Assembly: GCA_008933045.1 (NCBI GenBank) | Contig: WBXJ01000085.1 | Location: 1 to 11,065, forward strand | Direction: 5' to 3' | DNA: 11,065 nucleotides | Source of the DNA: Verrucomicrobiota bacterium | Lineage (GTDB): Bacteria; Verrucomicrobiota; Verrucomicrobiia; Limisphaerales; SXQI01 | Shown here: piece after piece, positions 1 to 8,085 of the stretch | Position numbering within the stretch: position 1 is the stretch's first letter | Layout: each line of letters begins with the position of its first letter | Translations under genes and position numbers: made by a program | Notes under the pieces: generated by a model | Seen by the model: the letters and a program-made list of their open reading frames with translations, nothing else | Told to the model about the DNA's origin: nothing | The model's database searches: none

Positions 1-3
1 AGG

Positions 4-308
4 TTAAGTTTGCGGTTCTGGGTCCCATTGACCAATGTGCAGATACTGTTTCACTTTTCGTCGCTCATACCTGCTTTTCAGCGGTTTGCCAGAGCGATCA
101 ACTACCCCACGGAAGGGGTGTTTGGTGCTCAGAATGGCTTCAATAATCGTGTCAAGGGTCCTGATCATTGTTTCTAAACCTTTCGAACCGCGACAACTCC
201 AGCGGAAGGAAGGGGTTCCAACACCACAAAAATGATGTCGGCTCGCTTGATTTCCGCAACAGAGTCGCAGTCATAGTTGCTACCACCACCTATTTGACTC
301 CACGACAC
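4..308 (-). pseudogene. Unrecognised small gene downstream of prmA, apparently frameshifted
   Basis: Two overlapping minus-strand frames look more protein-like than the alternatives. The first is open from 317 (possible GTG start at 308) to a TAG at 176-174. It reads through a hydrophobic strand-like segment (ADIIFVVLEPLPSAG) and ends at VVAVRK. The second is open from 270 to a TAA at 6-4, with an internal ATG at 168. It encodes a basic C-terminal tail containing PFRGVVDRSGKPLKSRYERR and ending GQWDPEPQT. Adding one base to the A run at 183-181 (minus strand) would join them as VVAVRK-GLETMIRT and give about 100 residues. I do not recognise the family. No start with a convincing ribosome site fits the first frame, although AGGTGGTGG at 291-283 precedes an ATG at 276 in the third frame. 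It lies 20 bases beyond the prmA stop with no terminator between, so it could be the last gene of that operon, a decayed gene, or not a gene at all. Confidence 0.3.
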
Positions 309-327
309 ACCAAACGTTCAAATCAGA

Positions 328-1230
328 TTATCCCCTGCGTAATTCGAACAAACCCGATTGCCACTCATTCTCCGCCTGCGAAGTGATCAGCCGACAACCC
401 TGTTTTTCGAAGGCCAGTTGCACAGCGGCGAATTGAGAAATTAAAATACCAGCAAGCACGATATGCCCACCCGGGCGTAAGCGATTCACGATGCTAGAGG
501 AATACCCGATCAACAAGTCCGCCATGAGATTCGCGCAGATCAAATCGACACGTCGCCGTGTTCGGTTTGGCAATTTTGTCAGGTCTTGACGTGTGAAACT
601 CAATCGCTCTCCGACTCGATTGCGATGAGCGTTTTCCTTCGCCACTCGCACTGCCACAGGATCAAAATCAAAACCCTTCACGGGTTTGTAACCTAATTTG
701 ACGGCAGCGATGGCCAAGATGCCTGTCCCTGTTCCCATATCCAAAAACGAACCGCCTACCTCACGCAATGCCGCTAATTGCGTCAGGCAAAAATGAGTCG
801 TGGGATGCTGGCCAGTGCCAAAACTCAACCCAGGATCAAGAATCATCACCGCTTGCTTCGACTTAGCCTTCTGCCGACTCCAACTCGGTTTCACCAGCAG
901 AACCTTCCCGATCTCGATGGGCTTAAAAAACTTCTTCCACGATTCCGCCCAGTCCTCGCGCGGCACTTTCTTCATCACCACCGCGCTTTCACCCACGGAA
1001 AGCCCACAGGTCGCCAGATGTTGAAGACCTTCCGCCACGCAGGTTTGAATTTTCTTTAACAGCGCAGGAGGTTTTTTGGAATAACCCGTCACCACCGAAA
1101 TACCGGTATCGGCATCCGTATAAACCGCAGGTGTTTGACCCAAGAACCGTTCCAGCAAAGCCGCAACCGCGTCCTCAGCCTCTTGGGTGGTAGTGACCGA
1201 AAGTTGAGTAATGGAATCTATTTTAGCCAT
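328..1230 (-). CDS. prmA: Ribosomal protein L11 methyltransferase PrmA
   Basis: This is an S-adenosylmethionine-dependent cytosolic enzyme that methylates amino groups of ribosomal protein L11. The 300-residue product has the usual family length. Its N-terminal part is the substrate-recognition region, followed by the conserved linker REDWAESWKKFFKPI at residues 91-105. The methyltransferase domain begins with the PrmA signature LDPGLSFGTGQHPTT (131-145). The glycine-rich SAM-binding loop DMGTGTG is at 164-170, the acidic segment DFD that ends the second strand at 188-190, and the catalytic-region motif ANLMADLL at 233-240. I chose the ATG at 1230 because it gives the normal N-terminus and lies 10 bases after the stop of the upstream histidine phosphatase gene. 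An in-frame upstream start at 1293 would overlap that gene by about 50 bases. There is no clear SD, so expression probably depends on co-transcription. The family call is secure; the methylation target is inferred from the family. Confidence 0.95.
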   Translation of the reverse strand: MAKIDSITQLSVTTTQEAEDAVAALLERFLGQTPAVYTDADTGISVVTGYSKKPPALLKKIQTCVAEGLQHLATCGLSVGESAVVMKKVPREDWAESWKKFFKPIEIGKVLLVKPSWSRQKAKSKQAVMILDPGLSFGTGQHPTTHFCLTQLAALREVGGSFLDMGTGTGILAIAAVKLGYKPVKGFDFDPVAVRVAKENAHRNRVGERLSFTRQDLTKLPNRTRRRVDLICANLMADLLIGYSSSIVNRLRPGGHIVLAGILISQFAAVQLAFEKQGCRLITSQAENEWQSGLFELRRG

Positions 1231-1240
1231 AGTTAAAAGA

Positions 1241-1876
1241 TCACCGAACCGTCGGCACGAGATCCCGCCACGCAGTAAAGTTATGAAGCTCAACCTCCAC
1301 TTTGCGCGCTCGGTGCAACACCTGAGTCAGACTGGCATACTCAACTTCAAACAAGTTCATGCGACGAAATGGCAAATCCAACAAGATCGAGAGCAACATC
1401 CTGATCACACCACCATGGCAGACGACCGCCACAGTTCGTCCCGACGAGTCCCTCAAAATCTGCTGCAAACTAAGTCCCACCCGTTCGCGAAAGCTCAGCG
1501 TCGATTCGGCCTCCGCGATCCCACCTGTTTCCAACAAATCGAGCCAGTCAAACGGGCTCTGGTTGAATCGCTCCTTTACTTGATCCCAACTCAGTCCAGT
1601 CCAAGTTCCGAAATCTACCTCACGCAAACCAGGCAGTATTACCGGAGTCAAACCCGCCTGTTTCGCCAAGGGTGCTAAGGTCTGTTGCACTCGTCGCATC
1701 GGGCTGGAATACACGATCTCAGGCGGCGTCGGTGCCAAATAATCCGCCAGAGCTTGCACCTGTCGATGGCCCCGTTCCGAAAGCTCCATGTCAATCTGAC
1801 TCCCACCAAAAACTCGGTGATATCGTTCCTCCACCTCTCCATGGCGGATGAGGATCAGTCGAGTGACAACCTCCAT
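1241..1876 (-). CDS. Histidine phosphatase superfamily protein (phosphoglycerate mutase/CobC-like fold)
   Basis: The 211-residue product is a branch-1 histidine phosphatase. The RHG motif is at residues 11-13, with His12 expected to carry the phosphate. A phosphate-contacting arginine pair follows SSPM at 61-62. The acid/base glutamate sits in LREVDFGTWTG (Glu86), and the second catalytic histidine is in CHGGVIR (His154). The fold covers the whole protein, with no signal peptide or membrane segment. Relatives include alpha-ribazole phosphatase (CobC), PhoE-type phosphatases and GpmB-like proteins. Nothing here decides the substrate, and no cobalamin genes are visible, so a CobC label would be speculative. 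The ATG at 1876 is preceded by a clear SD, GGAGTGA, six bases upstream. That SD includes the rph stop codon, which suggests translational coupling to rph. The gene ends 10 bases before prmA. Confidence 0.9.
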   Translation of the reverse strand: MEVVTRLILIRHGEVEERYHRVFGGSQIDMELSERGHRQVQALADYLAPTPPEIVYSSPMRRVQQTLAPLAKQAGLTPVILPGLREVDFGTWTGLSWDQVKERFNQSPFDWLDLLETGGIAEAESTLSFRERVGLSLQQILRDSSGRTVAVVCHGGVIRMLLSILLDLPFRRMNLFEVEYASLTQVLHRARKVEVELHNFTAWRDLVPTVR

Positions 1877-1882
1877 AATCGT

Positions 1883-2617
1883 TCACTCCAACGCGGATCG
1901 TTGCAGGGCTAATAGACTCTTGATCCCACTCTTGCCCAACGCCAGCATCGCGGCCAACTGCGTCTCATCGAACGTGGCTTCCTCGCCAGTACCCTGCAAC
2001 TCGATAAACTCACCCGCACCTGTCATCACAAGATTCATATCCACGGCTGCTCCCACGTCCTCAGTGTAACACAGATCCAACAATGGACGGCCCGCAACCA
2101 CCCCCACGCTCACGGCCGCAACCGCATTACTCATCGGGCTCATCGACAGCAACCCTTCCCGAATCAACCTCTGAAATGCTAACTCCAAAGCCACAATGCT
2201 CCCAGTGATCGCTGCCGTCCTTGTTCCACCGTCAGCTTGCAACACATCACAATCCACGCAAATCGTCCGCGATCCAAGCTTCTCTAAATCCACAGCACTA
2301 CGCATCGCTCGACCGATCAATCGTTGAATCTCTTGCGACCGCCCATCAATCTTTCCTTTTGAGATGTCTCGCGGTTTTCGAGTCAGGGTCGAGTACGGGA
2401 GCATCGAGTATTCCGCCGTTATCCATCCTCCCACAACTCCCTGATCCTTCATCCAGCGCGGCACACTTTCCTCAATCGTAACCCCGCAGATCACCCGCGT
2501 ATTACCCCACTCAATCAATGTCGAACCTGTGGCATGAGGCGCGATATGATTTTGAAAACGCACCGACCGCAACTCATCAACCCGACGCCCATCCGCACGC
2601 AAAAACAGTTCACTCAT
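1883..2617 (-). CDS. rph: Ribonuclease PH
   Basis: RNase PH is a phosphate-dependent 3'-to-5' exoribonuclease that trims the 3' ends of tRNA precursors and other RNAs and works as a hexameric ring. The 244-residue product matches the family from end to end. RADGRRVDELR is at the N-terminus, VPRWMKDQG and GWITAEYSMLPYST lie in the first half, and EIQRLIGRAMR at 96-106 follows. The phosphate-binding and catalytic signature CDVLQADGGTRTAAITGS is at 123-140. Acidic residues in DLCYTEDVGAAVDMN (181-195, including Asp187 and Asp193) fit the metal site. I chose the ATG at 2617 because MSELFLRADGR is the usual N-terminus. A TTG at 2638 would add seven residues and overlap the upstream stop. There is no recognisable SD. 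The start lies 17 bases after the DHH phosphoesterase gene, so the two are probably co-transcribed. Confidence 0.96.
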   Translation of the reverse strand: MSELFLRADGRRVDELRSVRFQNHIAPHATGSTLIEWGNTRVICGVTIEESVPRWMKDQGVVGGWITAEYSMLPYSTLTRKPRDISKGKIDGRSQEIQRLIGRAMRSAVDLEKLGSRTICVDCDVLQADGGTRTAAITGSIVALELAFQRLIREGLLSMSPMSNAVAAVSVGVVAGRPLLDLCYTEDVGAAVDMNLVMTGAGEFIELQGTGEEATFDETQLAAMLALGKSGIKSLLALQRSALE

Positions 2618-2634
2618 ATCTGAAAAACAATCGA

Positions 2635-3573
2635 TCAAAGGTTAATAGCGGAAAACGCACCCTCCAACGAATTCAATGATGCCGGAGAAGTTGACACTTT
2701 GGGATTCAAGATTTGTCTCAGGTAAACCAACGCATCCGTTGCGTTCTGCACCGATTTGGGAAGCGTTGCACCAGCCGCGTTCGGATGGCCACCACCATGA
2801 AATTTCTCCGCAACTTGCAGTGCCTCACCCTCTCTACTCCGAAAACTCACAACCATCGTGCTCGCGCTTTTCTTGTAAAGCGTCAAAAGCACCTTGTAAG
2901 GAGTCGCTTGGTTTTGCAAAAGCTGGTGGACGATCAGATTTGTATTTCCCACGATCGTGTTAACAAACCCCACCGTGGGCGAGACTTCCTTAATCTGCTG
3001 CCGACTCCACTCATAGCCCAGCGGATCCTCGACACGCCGCTTCACAAGCATCACATCAAGCAACGGATGATCCACAACCTTCTCCAAATCCCCTCCACAC
3101 AATTCATGAATCGGCCAAAAACCGTAAACTTTGATCAGGCTCGCGTAATCCAGCGCCAGTGAAAACTCCGGATCCTTATCAAGAAATAAATCTGCGATGT
3201 TGCTTAAATGAACCAGTCGATCCAACGCGGGTGTGGCCAACCCTTCCTCGCGACAGATCCCGTAGACAATCGCTCCTGCAGAAAGTCCAGGATCATGGAG
3301 CAGCCGGGCCTTGGACGGAACACCCTCCGTTGCATGATGATCAAACACTACCCAGTTCGCACGATCCAACCGAGGTTCAAAATTAAAATCTGCCACCCAA
3401 GCAGACTTCTCTGACATCGACCGCTGCTTCCATTGATGATTGTGAAACGACTCCAAACGAGGGGTCGTTCCAAACAGTTTCTGCGCCAATCCTTGCAGCA
3501 GAATTCCCGCGACAAATCCGTCAAGATCACTCTCATGAGTGAGGATAACCTGTGGCTGAGGAAGCGAATTCAT
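2635..3573 (-). CDS. DHH/DHHA1-family phosphoesterase
   Basis: The 312-residue protein has the layout of a DHH phosphoesterase, a metal-dependent hydrolase family acting on phosphodiesters such as short RNA oligonucleotides, cyclic dinucleotides or pAp. Motif I is HESDLDG at residues 13-19, supplying His13, Asp16 and Asp18. Motif II is Asp62 in ADFNF, and motif III is FDHH at 77-80. Motif IV is NIADLF at 125-130, with Asp128. The DHHA1 substrate-binding part carries the glycine-rich signature HGGGHPNAAGA at 259-269. All expected metal ligands are present, so it should be active. There is no membrane segment and no CBS, DRTGG or PAS domain. The family member and substrate cannot be fixed from sequence: nanoRNase activity is plausible given rph directly downstream, but that is inference. 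It is the first gene after the ATP synthase terminator. Its ATG at 3573 has no SD, and a promoter should lie between 3574 and 3618, though I see no convincing one. Confidence 0.88.
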   Translation of the reverse strand: MNSLPQPQVILTHESDLDGFVAGILLQGLAQKLFGTTPRLESFHNHQWKQRSMSEKSAWVADFNFEPRLDRANWVVFDHHATEGVPSKARLLHDPGLSAGAIVYGICREEGLATPALDRLVHLSNIADLFLDKDPEFSLALDYASLIKVYGFWPIHELCGGDLEKVVDHPLLDVMLVKRRVEDPLGYEWSRQQIKEVSPTVGFVNTIVGNTNLIVHQLLQNQATPYKVLLTLYKKSASTMVVSFRSREGEALQVAEKFHGGGHPNAAGATLPKSVQNATDALVYLRQILNPKVSTSPASLNSLEGAFSAINL

Positions 3574-3618
3574 ACGTTTAAAATACCGGAGTCAGTAAAC
3601 GGAGACCAGAGTCTAAGC

Positions 3619-3646
3619 AAAAAAAAGACGCCCCAAACGGTGCGTC
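3619..3646 (-). terminator. Rho-independent terminator of the ATP synthase operon
   Basis: On the minus strand, GACGC (3646-3642) pairs with GCGTC (3631-3627). An inner CC/GG pairing follows after a one-base mismatch, around a short GTTT loop. A run of eight T follows directly (3626-3619). It lies 25 bases after the atpC stop and about 45 bases before the DHH gene, which marks the end of the atp transcript and separates the two operons. Some read-through may still feed the downstream genes. Confidence 0.88.
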
Positions 3647-3671
3647 CTTTCTGTATTATTCAAAAGGTAAA

Positions 3672-4082
3672 TCAACCGCGACGACGACGTTTGACGTTTA
3701 ATTGCGTCAACGAATGCAGCAACGCTGCGTTCACGCTGGCAACCTCTTCGTCGGTCAATTTCTGTTGCAGTCGGGCTTCGGCACGTTTGCGAGCTTCCTC
3801 GGCCCTTGCTTCGTCAATATCATCCGCCTTGATCGCCATGTCCGTTAAAATCGACACACGCTCACCCGTAATCTCAGCAAACCCTTCACCGATCGCCAAA
3901 TAATAATCGCGACCGTCTTTTCGCACCGAAATCTCCCCAGCAACGAGCTGCGTCATCAAGGCAACATGCATCGGATAGATGCCCATTTCCCCTTGATCTC
4001 CCGGCAACGTCACCATATCGACATCCTCGGAGTAGGTCTTCGCCTCCGGAGTCACGATTTCAAGTCGCAATGTTTTGGACAT
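3672..4082 (-). CDS. atpC: ATP synthase F1 subunit epsilon
   Basis: Epsilon is part of the rotor stalk. It links gamma to the c-ring and can inhibit ATP hydrolysis. The 136-residue product shows the N-terminal beta-sandwich with the signature LPGDQGEMGIYPMHVALM at residues 26-43 and the follow-up YLAIGEGFAEITGERVSILTD (about 61-81). A C-terminal helical hairpin rich in Ala, Glu and Arg follows (about 88-128). The protein ends in a basic tail, KRRRRG, which is an unremarkable oddity. It starts 26 bases after the atpD stop with no clear SD and is the last gene before the operon terminator. Length and domain order are normal. Confidence 0.96.
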   Translation of the reverse strand: MSKTLRLEIVTPEAKTYSEDVDMVTLPGDQGEMGIYPMHVALMTQLVAGEISVRKDGRDYYLAIGEGFAEITGERVSILTDMAIKADDIDEARAEEARKRAEARLQQKLTDEEVASVNAALLHSLTQLNVKRRRRG

Positions 4083-4108
4083 GGCAGGTTAAAGGTGTCT
4101 CAGCAAAA

Positions 4109-5511
4109 TCAAGCCTCGTGGATTTCCTCGATCTTGCCCTTCATGTAGAAATTCCCCTCGGGAACATCATCATGCTTGCCTTCGAGAATCTCCTTGAACG
4201 CGCGAACCGTATCCCCAACCGCCACTTGTTTGCCAGTTCGGCCTGTAAAGACCTCAGCCACCGTGAAAGGTTGGCTCAAGAAACGCTGGATTTTGCGTGC
4301 CCGGAATACGGTCTGTTTATCATCAGGAGAAAGCTCGTCCATGCCCAGAATCGCAATAATATCTTGCAAGTCTTTGTAGCGTTGCAAAACCTTTTGCACA
4401 CCCCGAGCTACATCATAATGTTCTTGCCCCACGATTTCAGGCGAAAGCGCACGTGAACTCGAAGACAATGGATCAACAGCGGGGAAAATTCCCAATTCTG
4501 CGATCGAACGTTCTAGCACGATTGTCGCATCCAAATGCGCGAAAGTAGTTGCGGGTGCTGGATCCGTCAAATCGTCAGCCGGCACATAAACCGCTTGCAC
4601 CGAGGTAATCGATCCCTTGTTGGTCGATGTGATACGCTCCTGAAGATTACCCATCTCAGAAGCAAGCGTTGGTTGATAACCGACCGCGCTCGGCGTACGG
4701 CCTAAGAGTGCGGACACCTCAGAACCCGCCTGACTGAAGCGGAAAATGTTATCCACAAACAACAACACATCTTGATTCTTCTCGTCACGGAAATACTCCG
4801 TGATAGCCAACCCCGAGAGCGCAACACGCAGACGCGCACCTGGAGGCTCATTCATTTGACCGAACACAAGCGCGACCTTCGACTTGCTCAAATCCTCCTG
4901 ATTGATAACGCCTGCATCGGACATTTCATGATACAAATCATTGCCCTCACGAGTGCGCTCGCCCACACCCGCAAACACAGAATAACCACCGTGTTGCTTG
5001 GCGATATTGTTGATCAGCTCCAAAATAACCACCGTCTTACCCACACCAGCTCCACCGAAAGCACCAACTTTGCCACCCTTAAGGAACGGGCAGATCAGGT
5101 CGATCACCTTGATTCCCGTGTTAAGAATCTGTGGCGTGGTTGCTTGATCCACCAGAGGCGGTGGCGTGCGATGAATGGGGTAATACTTGTCAGCCTTCAC
5201 CGGGCCGCGTTCATCGACAGCGTTGCCTGTGACGTCGAACACCCGACCCATCACACCTTCGCCTACTGGCATCGAGATTGGTGCCCCTTGATCGATGACA
5301 GGGTAGCCTCGCTTCAACCCTTCCGTCGAAGACATGGCCACGGTCCGCACCCAGTTATCACCAAGATGCTGTTGGACCTCCAGGATAGGGTAAACCGTGT
5401 CCCCAGCACGCCGGAACCCCCCCTTAAAGCAATATAGATCGCCGGGAGCCTCTCTGTGAACCTCAAATCCACAACAGGTCCGATGACTTGAACGATTTTT
5501 CCTATGTTCAT
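4109..5511 (-). CDS. atpD: ATP synthase F1 subunit beta, reading frame disrupted near the N-terminus
   Basis: Beta carries the catalytic nucleotide sites of F1. The N-terminal piece starts at the ATG at 5511 with MNIGKIVQVIGPVVD and stays in frame to about PAIYIAL. The rest, from LEVQQHLGDNWVRTVAMSS to the end at 4109, is in the -1 frame. The break falls at a run of seven G on the minus strand (5423-5417). With one extra G the protein reads through as IALRGGFRRAGDTVYPILEVQQ and would be 467 residues, the normal length. The Walker A motif GGAGVGKT is at about restored residues 153-160, the catalytic-glutamate segment GERTREGNDLY follows, and the DDLTDPAPATTFAHLD segment is also intact. The rest of the gene is clean, so an essential protein is likely made. 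Sequencing error is the simplest explanation. Other possibilities are slippage on the G run or a genuine mutation. Read literally, the N-terminal frame stops at 5314, and the C-terminal frame could start at a GTG at 5350. Confidence 0.93.
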
Positions 5512-5522
5512 TATATCTTGAT

Positions 5523-5537
5523 GCGGGAACATCCCGC
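5523..5537 (-). promoter_or_regulatory. Small hairpin just upstream of atpD
   Basis: GCGGGA (minus strand 5537-5532) pairs perfectly with TCCCGC (5528-5523) around a three-base loop. It sits 11 bases before the atpD ATG in the 75-base atpG-atpD spacer and covers an alternative in-frame ATG at 5532. No T run follows, so it is not a terminator. A role in beta translation or mRNA stability is possible but inferred. Confidence 0.4.
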
Positions 5538-5586
5538 GCTGCTAAATTCTGATTGATCTGATCCTAACAAAACGGTTCTCCCACTT

Positions 5587-6465
5587 TTAACCCATCGACA
5601 TCGCCGCACTCGTAATCTCGAGCAATTCACTCGTGATCGAAGCCTGTCGGATTTTGTTGTAATCCAACGTCAAATCCTTGATCAACTGCTTCGCGTTATC
5701 CGTCGCGTTCTTCATCGCCACCATCCGCGCGCTATGCTCCGACGCCTTCGCTTCAAGCAACATCTGGTACACTTGATAATTCAGATAATGCGGAAGCAAC
5801 GCTCCAAGCACCGCACCGGCATCGGGTTCGAAAATGTATTCTGTCGCAGTCGAGGCAAGCTTTGATTGCTCGCTGTCACCCTCAATCTCCGCCTCTAAAG
5901 TCTTAATCTCTCCGATGGGCATCAACGTGCGAACCTCGGGCTTTTGCGTCAGCGTGTTGATGTAGTTGGTGTAAACAACATCCACTTGATCCACCTCACC
6001 CTTAAGAAATAAATCTTGGGCGAACCTCGAAATAGCCCGCGCCTCGCTGAATTGTGGTGCGTCCTTGTAAGAGAATTCGCCGACCAAATTACGTTTGGTT
6101 CGACCCAAAAACTGGGCACCCTTCCGGCCCGCTGCAATATAAACCGTTGTGGAAGGTTCTGTTTTAGCGACCTCACGCAGCAGGTTGCTGTTCAAAGCTC
6201 CTGCTAACCCCTTATCACTCGAAATCACGATCATCGCACGCTTCTTCACGGCACGCTTTTCAATCAACGGATGACTAAAGTCGCCTGCATTCGCCGATAC
6301 CTGTCCGAGCACGGAGTTCATTAGAACCACGTAAGGACGGCCCGCCAATGCAGCCTGCTGGGCTTTGCGCATCTTGGACGCTGCCACCATCTGCATCGCC
6401 TTGGTGATTTGGGCGGTGTTCTTAACCGACTTAATCCGGCGGCGTATGTCGCGTGTGCTCGGCAT
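5587..6465 (-). CDS. atpG: ATP synthase F1 subunit gamma
   Basis: Gamma is the central rotor shaft that turns inside the alpha3beta3 head. The 292-residue product has the canonical N-terminal helix MPSTRDIRRRIKSVKNTAQ, continuing ITKAMQMVAASKMRKAQ. Its C-terminal helix carries DNAKQLIKDLTLDYNKIRQ and ends in ITSELLEITSAAMS. The central Rossmann-like region contains MIVISSDKGLAGALN. I chose the ATG at 6465 because it gives the standard N-terminus. A TTG at 6474 would add three residues. A GGAAG element lies 12 bases upstream of the ATG, rather far for an SD, and can pair with CTTCC in the atpA-atpG spacer. The gene sits 48 bases after atpA and 75 bases before atpD. Nothing unusual is seen in the protein. 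Confidence 0.96.
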   Translation of the reverse strand: MPSTRDIRRRIKSVKNTAQITKAMQMVAASKMRKAQQAALAGRPYVVLMNSVLGQVSANAGDFSHPLIEKRAVKKRAMIVISSDKGLAGALNSNLLREVAKTEPSTTVYIAAGRKGAQFLGRTKRNLVGEFSYKDAPQFSEARAISRFAQDLFLKGEVDQVDVVYTNYINTLTQKPEVRTLMPIGEIKTLEAEIEGDSEQSKLASTATEYIFEPDAGAVLGALLPHYLNYQVYQMLLEAKASEHSARMVAMKNATDNAKQLIKDLTLDYNKIRQASITSELLEITSAAMSMG

Positions 6466-6513
6466 AGAATTCAAAGACTTCCATCACCCGACGGAAGAAA
6501 TAAGTGCAATTCG

Positions 6514-8046
6514 TTACTTGTAAGTGCTAGTAAAATCAGACATCACGGCCTTGAGGTCCGCAGCAATCGGATCGGTGATCGCCTTCTCTTTCCGTAACCT
6601 CGCCATCAAGTCCTCTTTACGAGTGATCAAATACTCCGTCAATTTGTTCTGGAAATCTTTGATCTTTTCCACGGCTATCTTGTTCATGAATCCGTTCTGC
6701 ACAGACCACAAAACAACGGCCTGAATCTCAACAGGAATCGGATTATATTGAGGCTGCTTAAAAACCTCGATGATCCGCTTTCCGAGCTCAAGCTTTGCTT
6801 GGGTGCCCGCATCTAAATCCGAACCGAACTGTGCAAATGCAGCTAATTCACGGAACTGCGCTAGATCGAGCTTAATACGTCCAGCGACCTGTTTCATCGC
6901 CTTAATCTGGGCAGAAGAACCCACGCGTGAAACAGAAAGTCCGACCGAAACAGCAGGGCGAATACCTTGGTAAAAGAGATCCGTTTCTAAATAAATCTGA
7001 CCATCCGTAATCGAAATCACGTTTGTCGGAATATAAGCAGACACGTCACCTGCTTGCGTTTCGATAATGGGCAGTGCCGTCAGCGAACCGTTACCCGACT
7101 TCTCGTTGACGCGTGCCGAGCGCTCCAACAAACGGCTGTGCAAATAAAACACATCTCCAGGATACGCCTCACGACCAGAAGGACGCTTCAACACAAGCGA
7201 AACCTGACGATAGGCTACCGCATGCTTGGACAGATCATCAAAAATGATCAAGGCATCCATACCGTTGTCCATGAACCATTCACCCATCGAAGCACCTGCA
7301 AACGGGGCAAGATACTGGTTCGTTGCCGAATCTGCTGCGGTCGAGGCAACAACGATTGTATACGGCATGGCCCCAGCCTGCTCCAACACGCTGATGACAC
7401 GGGCCACGTTAGATTGACGTTGGCCGATCGCCACGTAAATACTGTAAACGGGTCGAAAATCCTTATCGCCAGCGGCTTCCGCAGCGCGATTCAACCGAGC
7501 CTGACTGATGATCGTATCAACACCAATCGTCGTCTTGCCTGTGGAACGGTCGCCGATGATCAACTCGCGTTGACCCCGCCCAATCGGGATCATCGCATCA
7601 ATAGCCATGATTCCCGTCTGCAACGGTTGGCTCACCGATTTCCGCTTAATAATCCCGGGCGCAATCTTCTCCACTGGATAAGAAACGCTCGATGAAATCG
7701 GCCCTTTGCCGTCCACGGGTTGCCCCAGCACATTCACTACTCGGCCCAACAAACCTTTGCCCACTGGGACCGAAAGGAGTTGACCTGTTGTGCGAACCTC
7801 TTGACCTTCGGCGACCGAGGTATACTCGCCGAGGATCACCGCGCCAACCTCAGTCTCCTCAAGGTTTAGTGCGAGACCGACCACGCCGTTGCCGAAGTCG
7901 ATCATCTCGTTGAGCATGACATCCGTCAAACCCTCGATTTTGGCCACGCCGTCCGCGATCTCGCGAACAACACCCACGTTCTGTTTCGCCACCGAGGCTT
8001 TGACCCCTGCGATTTGCGCTTCAATGTCTTGGAGTAATGTGCTCAT
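6514..8046 (-). CDS. atpA: ATP synthase F1 subunit alpha
   Basis: Alpha forms the non-catalytic nucleotide-binding subunits of the F1 head and contributes an arginine to the neighbouring beta site. The 510-residue product is complete. Its N-terminal beta-barrel contains VREIADGVAKIEGL (27-40). The P-loop GDRSTGKT is at 165-172, where many alpha subunits have GDRQTGKT, so Ser replaces Gln. The segment ALIIFDDLSKHAVAYRQ is at 265-281. The arginine finger lies in SVSRVG, with Arg374. The C-terminal helical domain includes FRELAAFAQFGSDLD. It starts at the ATG at 8046, 39 bases after atpH, without a recognisable SD. The frame is intact throughout, unlike atpD. Confidence 0.98.
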   Translation of the reverse strand: MSTLLQDIEAQIAGVKASVAKQNVGVVREIADGVAKIEGLTDVMLNEMIDFGNGVVGLALNLEETEVGAVILGEYTSVAEGQEVRTTGQLLSVPVGKGLLGRVVNVLGQPVDGKGPISSSVSYPVEKIAPGIIKRKSVSQPLQTGIMAIDAMIPIGRGQRELIIGDRSTGKTTIGVDTIISQARLNRAAEAAGDKDFRPVYSIYVAIGQRQSNVARVISVLEQAGAMPYTIVVASTAADSATNQYLAPFAGASMGEWFMDNGMDALIIFDDLSKHAVAYRQVSLVLKRPSGREAYPGDVFYLHSRLLERSARVNEKSGNGSLTALPIIETQAGDVSAYIPTNVISITDGQIYLETDLFYQGIRPAVSVGLSVSRVGSSAQIKAMKQVAGRIKLDLAQFRELAAFAQFGSDLDAGTQAKLELGKRIIEVFKQPQYNPIPVEIQAVVLWSVQNGFMNKIAVEKIKDFQNKLTEYLITRKEDLMARLRKEKAITDPIAADLKAVMSDFTSTYK

Positions 8047-8085
8047 TGCGTCACTGAAAATTCTCTGGATTTCTTAAACTCTAAA

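Noticed and set aside
1..386. Plus-strand open frames at the left end
   Set aside because: Their translations are rich in Arg, Ser, Cys and His with no fold-like pattern, and one overlaps the end of prmA antisense. The minus-strand frames look more protein-like.
4109..5511. Treating the atpD frame break as two genes or as a new small protein encoded by the N-terminal frame
   Set aside because: Both halves align with one beta subunit in order and without a gap. The residues after the break in the N-terminal frame look like non-coding translation.
6466..6513. CTTCC/GGAAG hairpin in the atpA-atpG spacer as a translational switch
   Set aside because: The stem is only five bases with a ten-base loop and is likely to arise by chance. 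The SD role of GGAAG is itself doubtful at 12 bases from the ATG.
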